Shown piece after piece: positions 1 through 9,850 of a DNA stretch of 64,000 nucleotides. The notes beneath the pieces were generated by a model. It was not told where the DNA came from. It ran no database searches and saw nothing but the letters and a program-made list of their open reading frames with translations. The position numbers were made by a program, and so were the translations under genes. The stretch comes from Dorea formicigenerans. Lineage in GTDB: Bacteria; Bacillota; Clostridia; Lachnospirales; Lachnospiraceae. How positions within the stretch are numbered: position 1 is the first letter of the stretch; each line of letters begins with the position of its first letter. The stretch covers positions 485,001 to 549,000 of the forward strand of contig NZ_CP102279.1 of assembly GCF_025150245.1 (NCBI RefSeq), written 5' to 3'.

Positions 1-1138
<1,138 letters not shown>

Positions 1139-1207
1139 AGTAAGGTGGATAGGTAAGATGTTAAAAAGTTTCTTATATGCAGTTTTGAAGGTACATGTAC
1201 CTAATAT

Positions 1208-1279
1208 TCCTCGATAGCTCAGTGGTAGAGCATTCGGCTGTTAACCGAAGGGTCGTAGGTTCGAACCCTACTCGGGGAG
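1208..1279 (+). tRNA. tRNA-Asn (anticodon GTT)
   Basis: A full cloverleaf can be drawn. The 7-bp acceptor stem pairs TCCTCGA with TCGGGGA through one T-G pair, the D arm reads GCTCAGTGGTAGAGC, the anticodon arm is TTCGG-CTGTTAA-CCGAA with anticodon GTT, and the T arm is GTAGG-TTCGAAC-CCTAC. The CCA end is not encoded. It lies about 70 nt after the 23S gene and is probably co-transcribed with it. A terminator follows at once. Confidence 0.96.
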
Positions 1280-1281
1280 CT

Positions 1282-1316
1282 AAAACCTGTAAGTATAATA
1301 CTTACAGGTTTTTTTG
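1282..1316 (+). terminator. Rho-independent terminator of the rRNA/tRNA-Asn unit
   Basis: A 14-bp inverted repeat (AAAACCTGTAAGTA / TACTTACAGGTTTT) with a 3-nt loop runs into a T tract directly after tRNA-Asn. It should end the ribosomal transcript. Confidence 0.9.
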
Positions 1317-1447
1317 TATAATAAGAAATTTACTTTCTTATTATATAAAACCCTATGCCAAGTTGTTAAAAACTTAGCATAATATTAACGTCTTTAAAGC
1401 TTCAAAAAACAACCACATTTATGTTAAAATAATTAAAAGATGCTGGG

Positions 1448-1487
1448 GCGAGTCCCAAGGTCGTTAAGCGAGTCTCAAGATCATTAA
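1448..1487 (+). repeat. Imperfect 20-bp tandem duplication
   Basis: Two adjacent 20-bp units, GCGAGTCCCAAGGTCGTTAA and GCGAGTCTCAAGATCATTAA, differ at three bases. They lie about 75 nt upstream of the DUF1538 gene, in its probable leader. Function is unknown; a regulator or RNA site is possible. Confidence 0.6.
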
Positions 1488-1562
1488 AATAGTGTTTGAA
1501 AAGGTATTTTATTAAAGGATACATATTAATTAATACATATTAAATATAGAAGAAAGGCGTTT

Positions 1563-3122
1563 ATGGGATTACAATTATATCAAAAAAATTTACTGGAAAA
1601 ACTAAAAGAGTCATTAGGAGCTGTGTTGCCGATCATAGGCATTGTGCTGGTGTTATGCTTTAGCATTGCGCCCATTCCAAACAGCGTCCTGATGACTTTT
1701 GTTGTTGGTGCGGTTCTCCTGATCATCGGAATGATGTTCTTTACACTTGGAGCAGAGATGGCGATGACTCCTATGGGAGAACGAATAGGAACGAAACTGA
1801 CCAATACAAGAAAGATAAGTGTAGTGATAGTGCTGTGTTTTATCCTTGGCTTTATCATCACCATATCAGAACCGGATCTTCAAGTATTGGCTGAACAAGT
1901 TCCATCCATTCCCAATTACACGCTGATTATTGCAGTAGCAACAGGAGTTGGAATATTTCTTGTAGCCGCAGTACTTCGAATGTTATTTGGAATTCCACTG
2001 GCACATATGCTTTTAATTTTGTACCCGATCATATTCATTTTGGCAAGCATTGTTCCACAAGATTTTCTGACAGTGGCATTTGATTCGGGCGGAGTAACAA
2101 CAGGACCTATGACAGTACCATTTATTATGGCGTTAGGAATCGGATTTTCAGCAGTTCGAAGTGATAAACATGCGGAAAATGATAGCTTTGGTCTGGTTGC
2201 ATTGTGTTCAGTCGGACCAATTCTGGCAGTATTGCTGCTTGGCTTACTTTACCACCCAGGGGGAAGTGGATACGAACAGACAATGATTGTGAAGACCGAT
2301 AATTCAGTAGAAATGTGGCAGCTTTTTCAAGAAGGGCTTCCTTATTATATAAAAGAAATGCTGATCTCTTTACTGCCAATTATTTTATTTTTCTTCATTT
2401 TTCAGATTGTATCATTACATCTTCACAAAAAGACGTTGGTAAAAATTATTATAGGAATCATTTATACATACATAGGTCTTGTACTTTTCCTAACAGGGGT
2501 AAATGTGGGATTTATGCCGGCAGGTAATTATCTGGGTCAAGTGATTGCGGGGCTTTCCTATCCATGGATCATCGTGCCGATTGGTATGCTGATCGGTTAC
2601 TTTATCGTAAAAGCGGAACCAGCAGTATATGTATTAACGGAACAGGTAGAAGAACTGACTTCCGGAGCCATTTCCGCAAAAGCAATGGGAATGAGTCTGT
2701 CCATCGGAGTCGCATTCTCTCTGGGACTGGCAATGGTGCGGGTGCTTATCGGCATTTCGATTTTGTGGTTTCTGCTCCCAGGATACGCAGTAGCCCTTGG
2801 ATTAACATTTTTCGTGCCCAAAATATTCACAGCAATCGCATTTGACTCAGGAGGCGTAGCATCCGGACCGATGACAGCAACATTTTTACTGCCATTTTCA
2901 ATGGGAGCATGCGAGGCGCTAGGTGGAAATGTTGTGACAGATGCGTTTGGAGTGGTAGCTATGGTAGCAATGACGCCGCTTATAACAATTCAAATCCTTG
3001 GACTGATCTATCAGATTCAGGAACAGATGAAAGAAAAACAGGCAGCAAAAGATTACACAAGTATAAAAGTATGCATAGAAAATCTAGACAATGTAGACAA
3101 TCAAGAAATCATTGAGTTGTAA
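1563..3122 (+). CDS. DUF1538 family membrane protein with two internal repeats
   Basis: This 519-residue polytopic inner-membrane protein belongs to the DUF1538 family. The protein is an internal duplication: the signature AFDSGGVTTGP near residue 171 returns as AFDSGGVASGP near residue 424, each in a block of about five to six hydrophobic helices. An AGAAAGG ribosome binding site precedes the ATG. The family's substrate is not established. A P-II-like gene follows 96 nt downstream, and this pairing suggests a transporter or channel controlled by a P-II-type sensor, much as GlnK controls AmtB. That role is inference. The family call is firm because of the repeated signature and neighbour. Confidence 0.88.
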   Translation: MGLQLYQKNLLEKLKESLGAVLPIIGIVLVLCFSIAPIPNSVLMTFVVGAVLLIIGMMFFTLGAEMAMTPMGERIGTKLTNTRKISVVIVLCFILGFIITISEPDLQVLAEQVPSIPNYTLIIAVATGVGIFLVAAVLRMLFGIPLAHMLLILYPIIFILASIVPQDFLTVAFDSGGVTTGPMTVPFIMALGIGFSAVRSDKHAENDSFGLVALCSVGPILAVLLLGLLYHPGGSGYEQTMIVKTDNSVEMWQLFQEGLPYYIKEMLISLLPIILFFFIFQIVSLHLHKKTLVKIIIGIIYTYIGLVLFLTGVNVGFMPAGNYLGQVIAGLSYPWIIVPIGMLIGYFIVKAEPAVYVLTEQVEELTSGAISAKAMGMSLSIGVAFSLGLAMVRVLIGISILWFLLPGYAVALGLTFFVPKIFTAIAFDSGGVASGPMTATFLLPFSMGACEALGGNVVTDAFGVVAMVAMTPLITIQILGLIYQIQEQMKEKQAAKDYTSIKVCIENLDNVDNQEIIEL

Positions 3123-3218
3123 ACAGTCGAGTTGTAAACAGGGATAGAGATTTTTACAAGGCGCATATTAGTGAAGATGGAAAATGTTTAAGAAAATTAG
3201 AAAGTTCGGAGATAATTT

Positions 3219-3929
3219 ATGAGTAGATTATATATGATAGTGACGATTACAGACCGGAACCGAAAGAAGAAATTTGAAGAATTTTATAAGAAAAATGAGC
3301 ATATGGTTTTCTTTACAACATTGGGACGTGGAACCGCAAATAGTGAGATGTTGGACTATTTCGGATTGGAAGAATCAGAAAAGGTCGTAATTCTATCGGT
3401 GGTAACAGAAGAAACGTGGAAGAAACTAAGGCGGGAAATGATTGTAAAGATGCAGATCGATGTGCCGGGAACCGGAATTGCATTTATCGTGCCACTCAGC
3501 AGCATCGGCGGAGAAAAAACATTACATTTCCTGATACAGAGCGAGAAATTTGAACGGGAGGAGGAGTCCACTTTGAAAGAAACAGAATATGAATTATTAG
3601 TAGCAATTGCCAATCAGGGGTGCATCGACACCGTGATGGACGTGGCGAGAAGTGTAGGAGCCGGAGGCGGAACCGTGATCCATGCGAAAGGAACCGGCAT
3701 GGAAACAGCAGAAAAATTTCTTGGCGTATCACTGGCGGCAGAAAAAGAAATCATATTGATCGTCACAAGAAAGAAACAGAAAAATGCAATCATGAAAGCC
3801 ATGATGGAGCAGACAGGACTTGACAGCAAAGAAAAAACAATTATATTTTCCCTGCCGGTCACAAGCACAGTAGGACTTAGAATGTATATAGATGAAATGG
3901 ATATGGATGAGGAAGAAAAAGACAGATAA
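3219..3929 (+). CDS. P-II family (GlnB-like) regulatory protein, tandem fusion
   Basis: The 236-residue protein is about twice the usual P-II length of roughly 112. The second half (about residues 126-225) has the P-II layout, including VMDVARSVGAGGGTVIHAKGT, which corresponds to the T-loop region, and EKEIILIVTRKKQKNAIM, which resembles the family core. The first half is a more diverged copy. The conserved T-loop tyrosine used for uridylylation in GlnB is not evident. A GGAG motif lies 7-10 nt before the ATG. Its position right after the DUF1538 membrane gene suggests it gates that protein in response to a small molecule. The ligand cannot be told from the sequence. Confidence 0.85.
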   Translation: MSRLYMIVTITDRNRKKKFEEFYKKNEHMVFFTTLGRGTANSEMLDYFGLEESEKVVILSVVTEETWKKLRREMIVKMQIDVPGTGIAFIVPLSSIGGEKTLHFLIQSEKFEREEESTLKETEYELLVAIANQGCIDTVMDVARSVGAGGGTVIHAKGTGMETAEKFLGVSLAAEKEIILIVTRKKQKNAIMKAMMEQTGLDSKEKTIIFSLPVTSTVGLRMYIDEMDMDEEEKDR

Positions 3930-4158
3930 TTCGTGCGTAATGATATTCAATTTCAGTTATAATGAGAACAAAAATCAATAAGCCTGCTCAAGTGAGCAAT
4001 AATTATCAATAAGGAAAAAGAAGTGGAAATGAAAAAACAAATGCGTTACAATTTAGTGAATTCAAAGTGATGATATAGTACTGAACCAAAAAGTACATAT
4101 CACATATACTAACATCATATAAGAACCTAGAAGTAGAAAGAAAGGCAGGAGACAAAAG

Positions 4159-4515
4159 ATGTCAAACATTTTAAAAGGCTTAAAAAAAGTAGATGGAAAG
4201 AAGACAGGAATCTTTGCAGCAGGAGTATTATTCGGAACTGCAGGAATCAAAGTTCTGTCCAGCAAGGACGCTAAAAAATTATACACAAACTGTACAGCAG
4301 CAGTTTTAAGAGCAAAAGAGTGTGTGCTTAAGACAGCAGCTACAATTCAGGAAAATGCAGAGGACGTATATGCAGAAGCACAGCAGATCAACGAAGACAG
4401 AGCAGCAAAAGAAGAGCAGGAGTACGCAGAGGCAGTAGCAGCAGAAGAGGCTGAAGAAGCAGAGGAAGCAGCAGAAGCTGATGAGACAGATTTTGCTGAA
4501 GAGACAGCCGAGTAA
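4159..4515 (+). CDS. DUF6110 family protein
   Basis: This 118-residue protein begins with a basic segment and a short hydrophobic stretch (about residues 17-33, GIFAAGVLFGTAGIKVL). A helical region follows, then a very acidic, alanine/glutamate-rich tail (about residues 80-118) that looks disordered or coiled. It matches the DUF6110 family, which occurs in Firmicutes next to heavy-metal P-type ATPases, as here. An AGGAG site precedes the ATG. The acidic tail could bind cations or interact with the ATPase. That is inference and no biochemical function is known to me. Confidence 0.75.
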   Translation: MSNILKGLKKVDGKKTGIFAAGVLFGTAGIKVLSSKDAKKLYTNCTAAVLRAKECVLKTAATIQENAEDVYAEAQQINEDRAAKEEQEYAEAVAAEEAEEAEEAAEADETDFAEETAE

Positions 4516-4531
4516 GAACGCAGATAAGACA

Positions 4532-4609
4532 GCAAAGTCAGACAGGTAAGTAAGACAGCTAAGTCAGACAGCAAAGTCAGACAGGTAAGTAAGACAGCTA
4601 AGTCAGACA
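4532..4609 (+). repeat. Two exact 39-bp tandem repeats
   Basis: A 39-bp unit starting GCAAAGTCAGACAGG occurs twice back to back, exactly, just after the DUF6110 stop codon. The unit itself contains shorter AAGTCAGACAG sub-repeats. Such a tract can change copy number by slippage. Confidence 0.85.
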
Positions 4610-4678
4610 GCAGGGTAGTTCAAGGAGAACTAGCATAAAAATTATTGTGATAATTATAAAAATGTAAGGAAAAATCAG

Positions 4679-4706
4679 GACACCTGTGGTTAAGACTGCA
4701 GGTGTC
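4679..4706 (+). terminator. Hairpin between DUF6110 and the P-type ATPase
   Basis: An 8-bp stem GACACCTG / CAGGTGTC with a 12-nt loop lies between the two genes. No long T run follows, so it may be a weak terminator, an attenuator or an mRNA-processing hairpin rather than a full stop. Confidence 0.5.
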
Positions 4707-4719
4707 TTGACAAGTTGTA

Positions 4720-4806
4720 AGAGAATCAACAGCAAGCGAATCACAGCAAGAGAATCAACAGCAAGCGAACCACAGCAAGCGAACCACTGCGAGCGAATCA
4801 CTGCGA
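4720..4806 (+). repeat. Degenerate 14-bp tandem repeats upstream of the ATPase gene
   Basis: About six imperfect units of the type AGCAAGCGAATCAC / AGCAAGCGAACCAC / TGCGAGCGAATCAC are laid head to tail, ending 45 nt before the ATPase start. There are no spacers, so this is not a CRISPR array. The repeats sit in the leader and could bind a regulator. Confidence 0.75.
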
Positions 4807-4850
4807 GGTAAGCAGAGAAGGAAGAAAGCAGGGAAAGAAGGAAAATATAC

Positions 4851-6953
4851 ATGAAATTTGTAATCAAGCATGAGATTAAAGGCAGGATCCGTGCCCATGC
4901 TGTACAGTACAGAATGACATTTGAGCAGGCAGACCGGATGCAATATTATCTGGAATCCCAGGATATGATTACATCTGCAAAAGTACAGAACCGCACGGGA
5001 GACTTTACGATCTGTTACAAAGGCGACAGAGAGAAAGTAATCAAACTGCTTCAAACATTCCGTTATGAGGAAGTTGACATTCCGGAAAATTATGCACAGA
5101 ATTCCGGACGCGAACTGAATCAGGAATATTGGGATAAGTTAGTTGAAACTGTAATCTATCATTATGGAAATAAATTATTTTTGCCATATTCGGTCAGAGC
5201 ATGTATTACAGCAGTAAAATCTGTGAAATATCTTTGGATGGGTGTGCGTACACTGGCAAAAGGCAAGATTGAAGTACCGGTACTGGATGCGACCGCAATC
5301 GGAGTATCTATGTTCCGCGGAGATATCGCAACTGCAGGATCCGTCATGTTCCTGCTTGGAATCGGCGAAATACTGGAAGAGTGGACACACAAGAAATCCG
5401 TTGGTGACCTGGCAAGAAGCATGTCACTGAACATCAGCAAAGTATGGCTTGTCAGCGACGGTCAGGAAGTATTAGTACCATTTTCATCTGTAAAGAGCGG
5501 CGACCGGATACGCATCCACATGGGAAATGTAATTCCATTTGACGGAACAGTTGTGGAAGGCGAGGCAATGGTCAACCAGGCGTCTTTGACTGGAGAGTCC
5601 GTGGCAGTACGCAAGATAGAAAATGGAGAAGTGTATGCCGGAACGGTTGTAGAAGAAGGCGAGCTTACTATACGTGTAAGAGAGGCAAATGGATCAAGTA
5701 AATTTGAGAAGATCGTGACGATGATCGAAGAATCCGAGAAACTCAAATCCGGACTGGAAAGCAAGGCAGAACATTTGGCGGATAAACTCGTTCCATACAC
5801 ATTGGCGGGAACAGGTCTTACCTATCTTCTTACAAGAAATGTAACAAAAGCACTGGCTGTATTGATGGTAGATTTTTCATGCGCACTGAAACTGGCCATG
5901 CCGATTTCCGTATTGTCTGCAATCCGTGAGGCAAGCAGCTACAACGTCACAGTTAAAGGCGGAAAATATCTGGAAGCAATGGCAGAAGCAGACACCATCG
6001 TATTTGACAAGACAGGAACACTGACAAAAGCACAGCCGACAGTCGTAGATGTCGTACCATTCTGCGATAAGACACCAGACGAATTGCTGAGAATCGGCGC
6101 CTGCCTGGAAGAACATTTTCCACACTCCATGGCAAAAGCAGTTGTAAATGCAGCACAGGACAAAGGGCTTATCCATGAAGAGTTCCACTCAAAAGTAGAG
6201 TACATCGTGGCACACGGCATTTCCTCCAAAATCAATGATCAAAAAGTTGTCGTTGGAAGCTATCATTTCGTATTCGAAGATGAAGAGAGCCAGATCCCAG
6301 AAGGAATGGCAGAAAAATTCCAAGAACTGCCATCCGAATACTCACATTTGTACATGGCAATCGAAGGAAAACTGGCAGCAGTCATCTGCATCGAAGACCC
6401 GCTGAGAGAAGAAGCACCACAGATTATCAAAAATCTGAAGGCAACAGGCATCAGCAAAGTAGTCATGATGACCGGAGACAGCGACCGCACCGCAAAAGCA
6501 ATCGCCAAACGAGTAGGCGTGGACGTATATTACTCGGAAGTATTGCCGGAAGACAAGGCAAACTTCGTAGAGCAGGAAAAAGCCGCCGGACGAAAAGTCA
6601 TCATGATCGGAGACGGAATCAACGATTCACCGGCACTATCCGCAGCAGATATCGGAATCGCAATCAGCGACGGCGCAGAGATCGCCCGCGAAATCGCAGA
6701 CGTGACTATGAGCGGCGACGACTTGAGCGAGATCGTAACACTGAAGCTGATCAGTAATAAATTAATGAAACGAATTCACAAAAATTACCGCAACATCGTA
6801 GGATTCAACACCGCCCTCATCATACTCGGCGTCACCGGAATCCTACAGCCAACCGTATCAGCACTACTTCATAACACATCAACCCTGTACATCAGCCTGA
6901 AAAGCATGGAGAACCTGCTGGAAGAAGAAACAGAAGCGAGAGAATGTATATAG
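4851..6953 (+). CDS. Heavy-metal translocating P1B-type ATPase
   Basis: This 700-residue ATP-driven metal pump of the inner membrane shows all catalytic P-type motifs: TGES near residue 246 (dephosphorylation loop), DKTGT near 385 (phosphorylated Asp), HP in HFPHS near 422 (P1B nucleotide domain), and GDGINDSPAL near 586. An N-terminal segment of about 90 residues resembles a metal-binding domain but lacks CxxC. The membrane motif usually reading CPC or SPC reads SCALKLAMP near residue 342, so the transported ion cannot be assigned and may not be copper. It sits behind a DUF6110 gene and is followed by a terminator. Confidence 0.92.
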   Translation: MKFVIKHEIKGRIRAHAVQYRMTFEQADRMQYYLESQDMITSAKVQNRTGDFTICYKGDREKVIKLLQTFRYEEVDIPENYAQNSGRELNQEYWDKLVETVIYHYGNKLFLPYSVRACITAVKSVKYLWMGVRTLAKGKIEVPVLDATAIGVSMFRGDIATAGSVMFLLGIGEILEEWTHKKSVGDLARSMSLNISKVWLVSDGQEVLVPFSSVKSGDRIRIHMGNVIPFDGTVVEGEAMVNQASLTGESVAVRKIENGEVYAGTVVEEGELTIRVREANGSSKFEKIVTMIEESEKLKSGLESKAEHLADKLVPYTLAGTGLTYLLTRNVTKALAVLMVDFSCALKLAMPISVLSAIREASSYNVTVKGGKYLEAMAEADTIVFDKTGTLTKAQPTVVDVVPFCDKTPDELLRIGACLEEHFPHSMAKAVVNAAQDKGLIHEEFHSKVEYIVAHGISSKINDQKVVVGSYHFVFEDEESQIPEGMAEKFQELPSEYSHLYMAIEGKLAAVICIEDPLREEAPQIIKNLKATGISKVVMMTGDSDRTAKAIAKRVGVDVYYSEVLPEDKANFVEQEKAAGRKVIMIGDGINDSPALSAADIGIAISDGAEIAREIADVTMSGDDLSEIVTLKLISNKLMKRIHKNYRNIVGFNTALIILGVTGILQPTVSALLHNTSTLYISLKSMENLLEEETEARECI

Positions 6954-6958
6954 GTAGA

Positions 6959-6993
6959 AAAGCGCCAGTTCAGAAAGAATTGGCGTTTTCTTC
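6959..6993 (+). terminator. Rho-independent terminator after the P-type ATPase
   Basis: The inverted repeat AAAAGCGCCAGTTC / GAATTGGCGTTTT, with one bulged G and a 5-nt loop, lies six bases after the ATPase stop and ends in a T-rich tail. Confidence 0.85.
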
Positions 6994-7037
6994 GTATGTT
7001 AAAAGTGCGTAAAAGAACAAATTGTACAAAAACATTC

Positions 7038-7177
7038 CACAATTCCAAAAAGGGACAGGTTAGAAAATCCGGAAACCCAAATAAAAAAGAAAAGTAAAAA
7101 TACACACAATTCAAAAGGGACAGGTAGAAGTCTGTTTGGGGACGGGGTTTTTTCAAAAAAACCCCGTCCCCAAACAG
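7038..7177 (+). repeat. GGGGACGGGG hairpin repeat, copy 1
   Basis: This element contains two AAAGGGACAGGT boxes (near 7048 and 7115) and ends in a nearly perfect 46-bp inverted repeat at 7132-7177 with arms CTGTTTGGGGACGGGG and CCCCGTCCCCAAACAG around a T/A-rich loop. A second copy with the same order of boxes lies at 14845-14990. The stretch between the ATPase terminator and 7464 holds no recognisable gene otherwise. Confidence 0.8.
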
Positions 7178-7464
7178 AAATTGACACCCTTTGTCTATTG
7201 CAAATATTGTCAAAACATGGTAGTCTTAATCAGTAATAAAAGGTAGTCAAGAAATAAGACTAATTAAATACTATTTTTGCAGTGCATGAAATAGTGATAA
7301 CGCAGATTGATAATTTTTCCACCTTGTGTACAAGTCAAAAGTATCAGGTGGTATTTGTGCTGTAAAAAATAAGTGAAATTTATATACAAATTTTATATCT
7401 GATTTTTGATTATCCGCATAAACACTATACTTTCAAGCATTTTGAAATATAGGAAAGCACTCAT

Positions 7465-7506
7465 TTTACCACGAATTTACCACGATTGAATGAGCCTTGA
7501 TATGAC
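7465..7506 (+). promoter_or_regulatory. Left-end integrase arm sites
   Basis: Two direct TTTACCACGA repeats (7465-7474 and 7476-7485) are spaced 11 bp apart, one helical turn. They are followed by GAGCCTTGATATGAC at 7492-7506, a 15-mer that recurs inverted at 12656-12670 between the excisionase and integrase genes. Right-end counterparts lie at 13897-13970. Confidence 0.65.
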
Positions 7507-7517
7507 GTAAGAATTTG

Positions 7518-7548
7518 AAAAGGACACCGTATAGTTTGGTGTCCTTTT
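7518..7548 (-). terminator. Bidirectional terminator downstream of the LRR surface-protein gene
   Basis: The inverted repeat AAAAGGACACC / GGTGTCCTTTT with a loop of about 9 nt lies 45 bases after the stop of the minus-strand surface-protein gene. T runs on both sides would allow termination in either direction. Confidence 0.85.
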
Positions 7549-7592
7549 ACATGAAAATCATTAGTCGCTATTGATTGTTATTATACATTTTG

Positions 7593-9704
7593 TTAATTGT
7601 TCTTATTTCTTTTACGTTTTTTACCGAATAAAACAGCTAATACACCGGTTGAACCAGCAAACATAGAAGTAAACAATCCTACGTTTGTCATATCACCTGT
7701 TTTTACAGGGTTCTTTTGTCCGCTAGGCTTTGTTGGAGTAGTTGGCTTGCTCGGTTTCTGTGGCTGTTGTGGACTTACAGGTTTATTTGTTGCTTTTTCT
7801 TTTACGGTAACTGTAATTGTTTTTTCAGTAATTGCACCATTTTTATCTACTACACGGAAAGTTACATGATAAGTGCCAGCCTTAGAAGTATCTACATCAT
7901 TTGCAATAATGTTATCTTTTGTTAAAATAATCGTTCCGTCCTCTTTATCTGTTGCTGTCACATTTGCCAATGGATCGAACGTATCGCCTACATTCAATGT
8001 AACATCATTTGCTGAAATGATTGGAGCAGAGTTAAGGTCGCCTGTATTTTGTTTCACAGTTACAGTAATCGTTTTTTTAACAGAAGCTCCGTTTTTATCT
8101 GTTACTTTATAAGTCACATGGTAAGTACCAGCCTTAGAAGTATCTACATCATTTGCAACAATATTATCTTTTGTCAAAGTGATAGTTCCGTCCTCTTTAT
8201 CTGTTGCTGTTACATTTGCCAATGGGTCGAAAGTATCGCCTACATTCAATGTAACATCATTTGCAGAAATAGTTGGTGCTGTATTATCTTCTCCTTGTGA
8301 GTTTAACGATAATTCTACTTTTAAAACAACGTTTCCGTCTTTATAAGTACCGCAATCATACTCATAAGTAACTGGTTTTTTTACATCATCTACCGTTATA
8401 ATTCCTGTATCTTTATCTAAAGTTCCATTTGCAGTAACTTTTACTTTTGAAATATCTATTCCTTGTTCAACATCTTTTTTTAAGTCGATTTTATTCCCTT
8501 TAATATCAATATAACCGTTGCCTACAAAAGCATGATTATTTTCAAGAACTTTATTCTCTCCGACATTTAACCAGTATAAATCATCGCAAATTAATTTTTT
8601 AATTTTTGTGTTTTTACTTATATCAAGACCTCTTATCCCTTGTTCAAAAATTTCACCGCAACGTAGCATTTCAAGTTCTAAATTATTGCTTAAATCTAAT
8701 TTTTTAATAGTTGTATCATGACAAAAAAGGCGTGTCAGTTTTGTGTTTTTTGTTACATCTAATTCAGCTATATTTGTCATATAACATGATAGTTGTTTCA
8801 AATTAGGGTTCTTACTTATATCAAGTGTTTTTACTTTTGTATCTCCTATATCTAAAGTGACTAATTGCGGATTATGTGTGACATCAAGTTCCATTAATCC
8901 TGTATTGCTACAAGATAGTTGTTCTAAGTTAGGATTGTTTGTTACATCTAAATTGGAAATAGAGGTACTATCTGCAAATAACGTATTCAATTTTTCATTC
9001 TTAGATACATCAAGACTGTTAATTGATGTATTATCGCAAAGGAAAGCTTCCAAATTCGGATAACGTGTTAAATCAACGCTTCCTACTTTTGAAGAACGAC
9101 AATCTAATCTTTTTAAAGATGAGTTTTTAACCGGACTTAAGTCTGAAACAGAAGTCGTAGAAACATCTAAAGACTGCAAATTTGTTAGATATTGAATACC
9201 CTCTAATGAAGATATCGTTTTCATACCATGTAAGTTTAAGAATTGGGCTTTTGATATTTCATCAACAGATAACACACTATCGCCGTCTTTATCAAATTCT
9301 GCAATGATTTGTTCTCTAAATACTTTGTCTGGAAAATGTGTTTCATCAATAGCAATGCTTCCAGCTTTTACTTCTGTATTTTTGCTTGCTTCAACGGTCT
9401 TATCTTCGGTAACCACTTCTTTTTCTGGTGTTGCAGGTGTTTCCTGTTTTGTACTTTCTTCTTTTAAAGTTTCTGCATTTTCAGCAGTTTCTTCCTGTTC
9501 CTTGTCTGTTATATTCTCTTGTACTTCTGCGTTTTCTGTTTTCTGTTCCACAGGAACTTGCTCTGTCTTGTTTTCTTCTACAACGGCTTCCTGCACAACT
9601 TCTGTGTTTTCCTGTGCCATGACAGGAGTAGGAAGCCCTGTAAGTGCAGTTGTTGTTCCAATCATCAATGCGGAACTTACTGCAAGGACTTGTTTTTTCT
9701 TCAT
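7593..9704 (-). CDS. Sortase-anchored leucine-rich-repeat surface protein with two Ig-like (DUF5011-type) domains
   Basis: This 703-residue exported protein is the element's only cargo. A signal peptide (about 1-30, ending MAQE) is followed by an acidic Glu/Thr-rich linker to about 110. An EF-hand-like loop DKDGDSVLSVDE lies near 140. Short leucine-rich repeats of the form LDVSKNxxL run from about 155 to 400. Two nearly identical domains of about 80 residues (LNVGDTFDPLANVTATDKEDGTI) lie near 490-580 and 585-660. A proline/lysine linker leads to the anchor NPVKTGD, a hydrophobic helix and a KKRKRNKNN tail. An AAGGAG site precedes the ATG. It probably mediates adhesion. The locus has no sortase inside the element, so a host sortase such as the one at 17919 would be needed. 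Confidence 0.92.
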   Translation of the reverse strand: MKKKQVLAVSSALMIGTTTALTGLPTPVMAQENTEVVQEAVVEENKTEQVPVEQKTENAEVQENITDKEQEETAENAETLKEESTKQETPATPEKEVVTEDKTVEASKNTEVKAGSIAIDETHFPDKVFREQIIAEFDKDGDSVLSVDEISKAQFLNLHGMKTISSLEGIQYLTNLQSLDVSTTSVSDLSPVKNSSLKRLDCRSSKVGSVDLTRYPNLEAFLCDNTSINSLDVSKNEKLNTLFADSTSISNLDVTNNPNLEQLSCSNTGLMELDVTHNPQLVTLDIGDTKVKTLDISKNPNLKQLSCYMTNIAELDVTKNTKLTRLFCHDTTIKKLDLSNNLELEMLRCGEIFEQGIRGLDISKNTKIKKLICDDLYWLNVGENKVLENNHAFVGNGYIDIKGNKIDLKKDVEQGIDISKVKVTANGTLDKDTGIITVDDVKKPVTYEYDCGTYKDGNVVLKVELSLNSQGEDNTAPTISANDVTLNVGDTFDPLANVTATDKEDGTITLTKDNIVANDVDTSKAGTYHVTYKVTDKNGASVKKTITVTVKQNTGDLNSAPIISANDVTLNVGDTFDPLANVTATDKEDGTIILTKDNIIANDVDTSKAGTYHVTFRVVDKNGAITEKTITVTVKEKATNKPVSPQQPQKPSKPTTPTKPSGQKNPVKTGDMTNVGLFTSMFAGSTGVLAVLFGKKRKRNKNN

Positions 9705-9830
9705 AGTTTGTTCACTCCTTATTTTTCATAAATTCTTTGCATAGAAAAACGCACAAACTCCCCTTTATAACTGGATAATCTGTGCGTTCTGTTTATTATT
9801 GATAGAATTGAAAAAAGGGCAGAATTTACT

Positions 9831-9850
9831 TGTCTGTCTGTCTGTCTGTC
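9831..9850 (+). repeat. (TGTC)5 tetranucleotide repeat upstream of the surface-protein gene
   Basis: Five perfect TGTC units (GACA on the coding strand) lie about 127 nt before the minus-strand surface-protein start codon. Simple tetranucleotide tracts are prone to slipped-strand mispairing. Here it would alter promoter or leader spacing, not a reading frame. Confidence 0.85.

Noticed and set aside
1139-1207. A 5S rRNA gene between 23S and tRNA-Asn
   Set aside because: The interval is only 69 bases and contains no 5S-like sequence.
4720-4806. Short direct repeats that could be taken for a CRISPR array
   Set aside because: Units are 14 bp, degenerate and contiguous with no spacers, and no cas genes are present.
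9304-9744. Plus-strand frame of 146 codons opposite the surface-protein gene
   Set aside because: It is the antisense shadow of the repetitive Glu/Thr-rich region and lacks a ribosome binding site.
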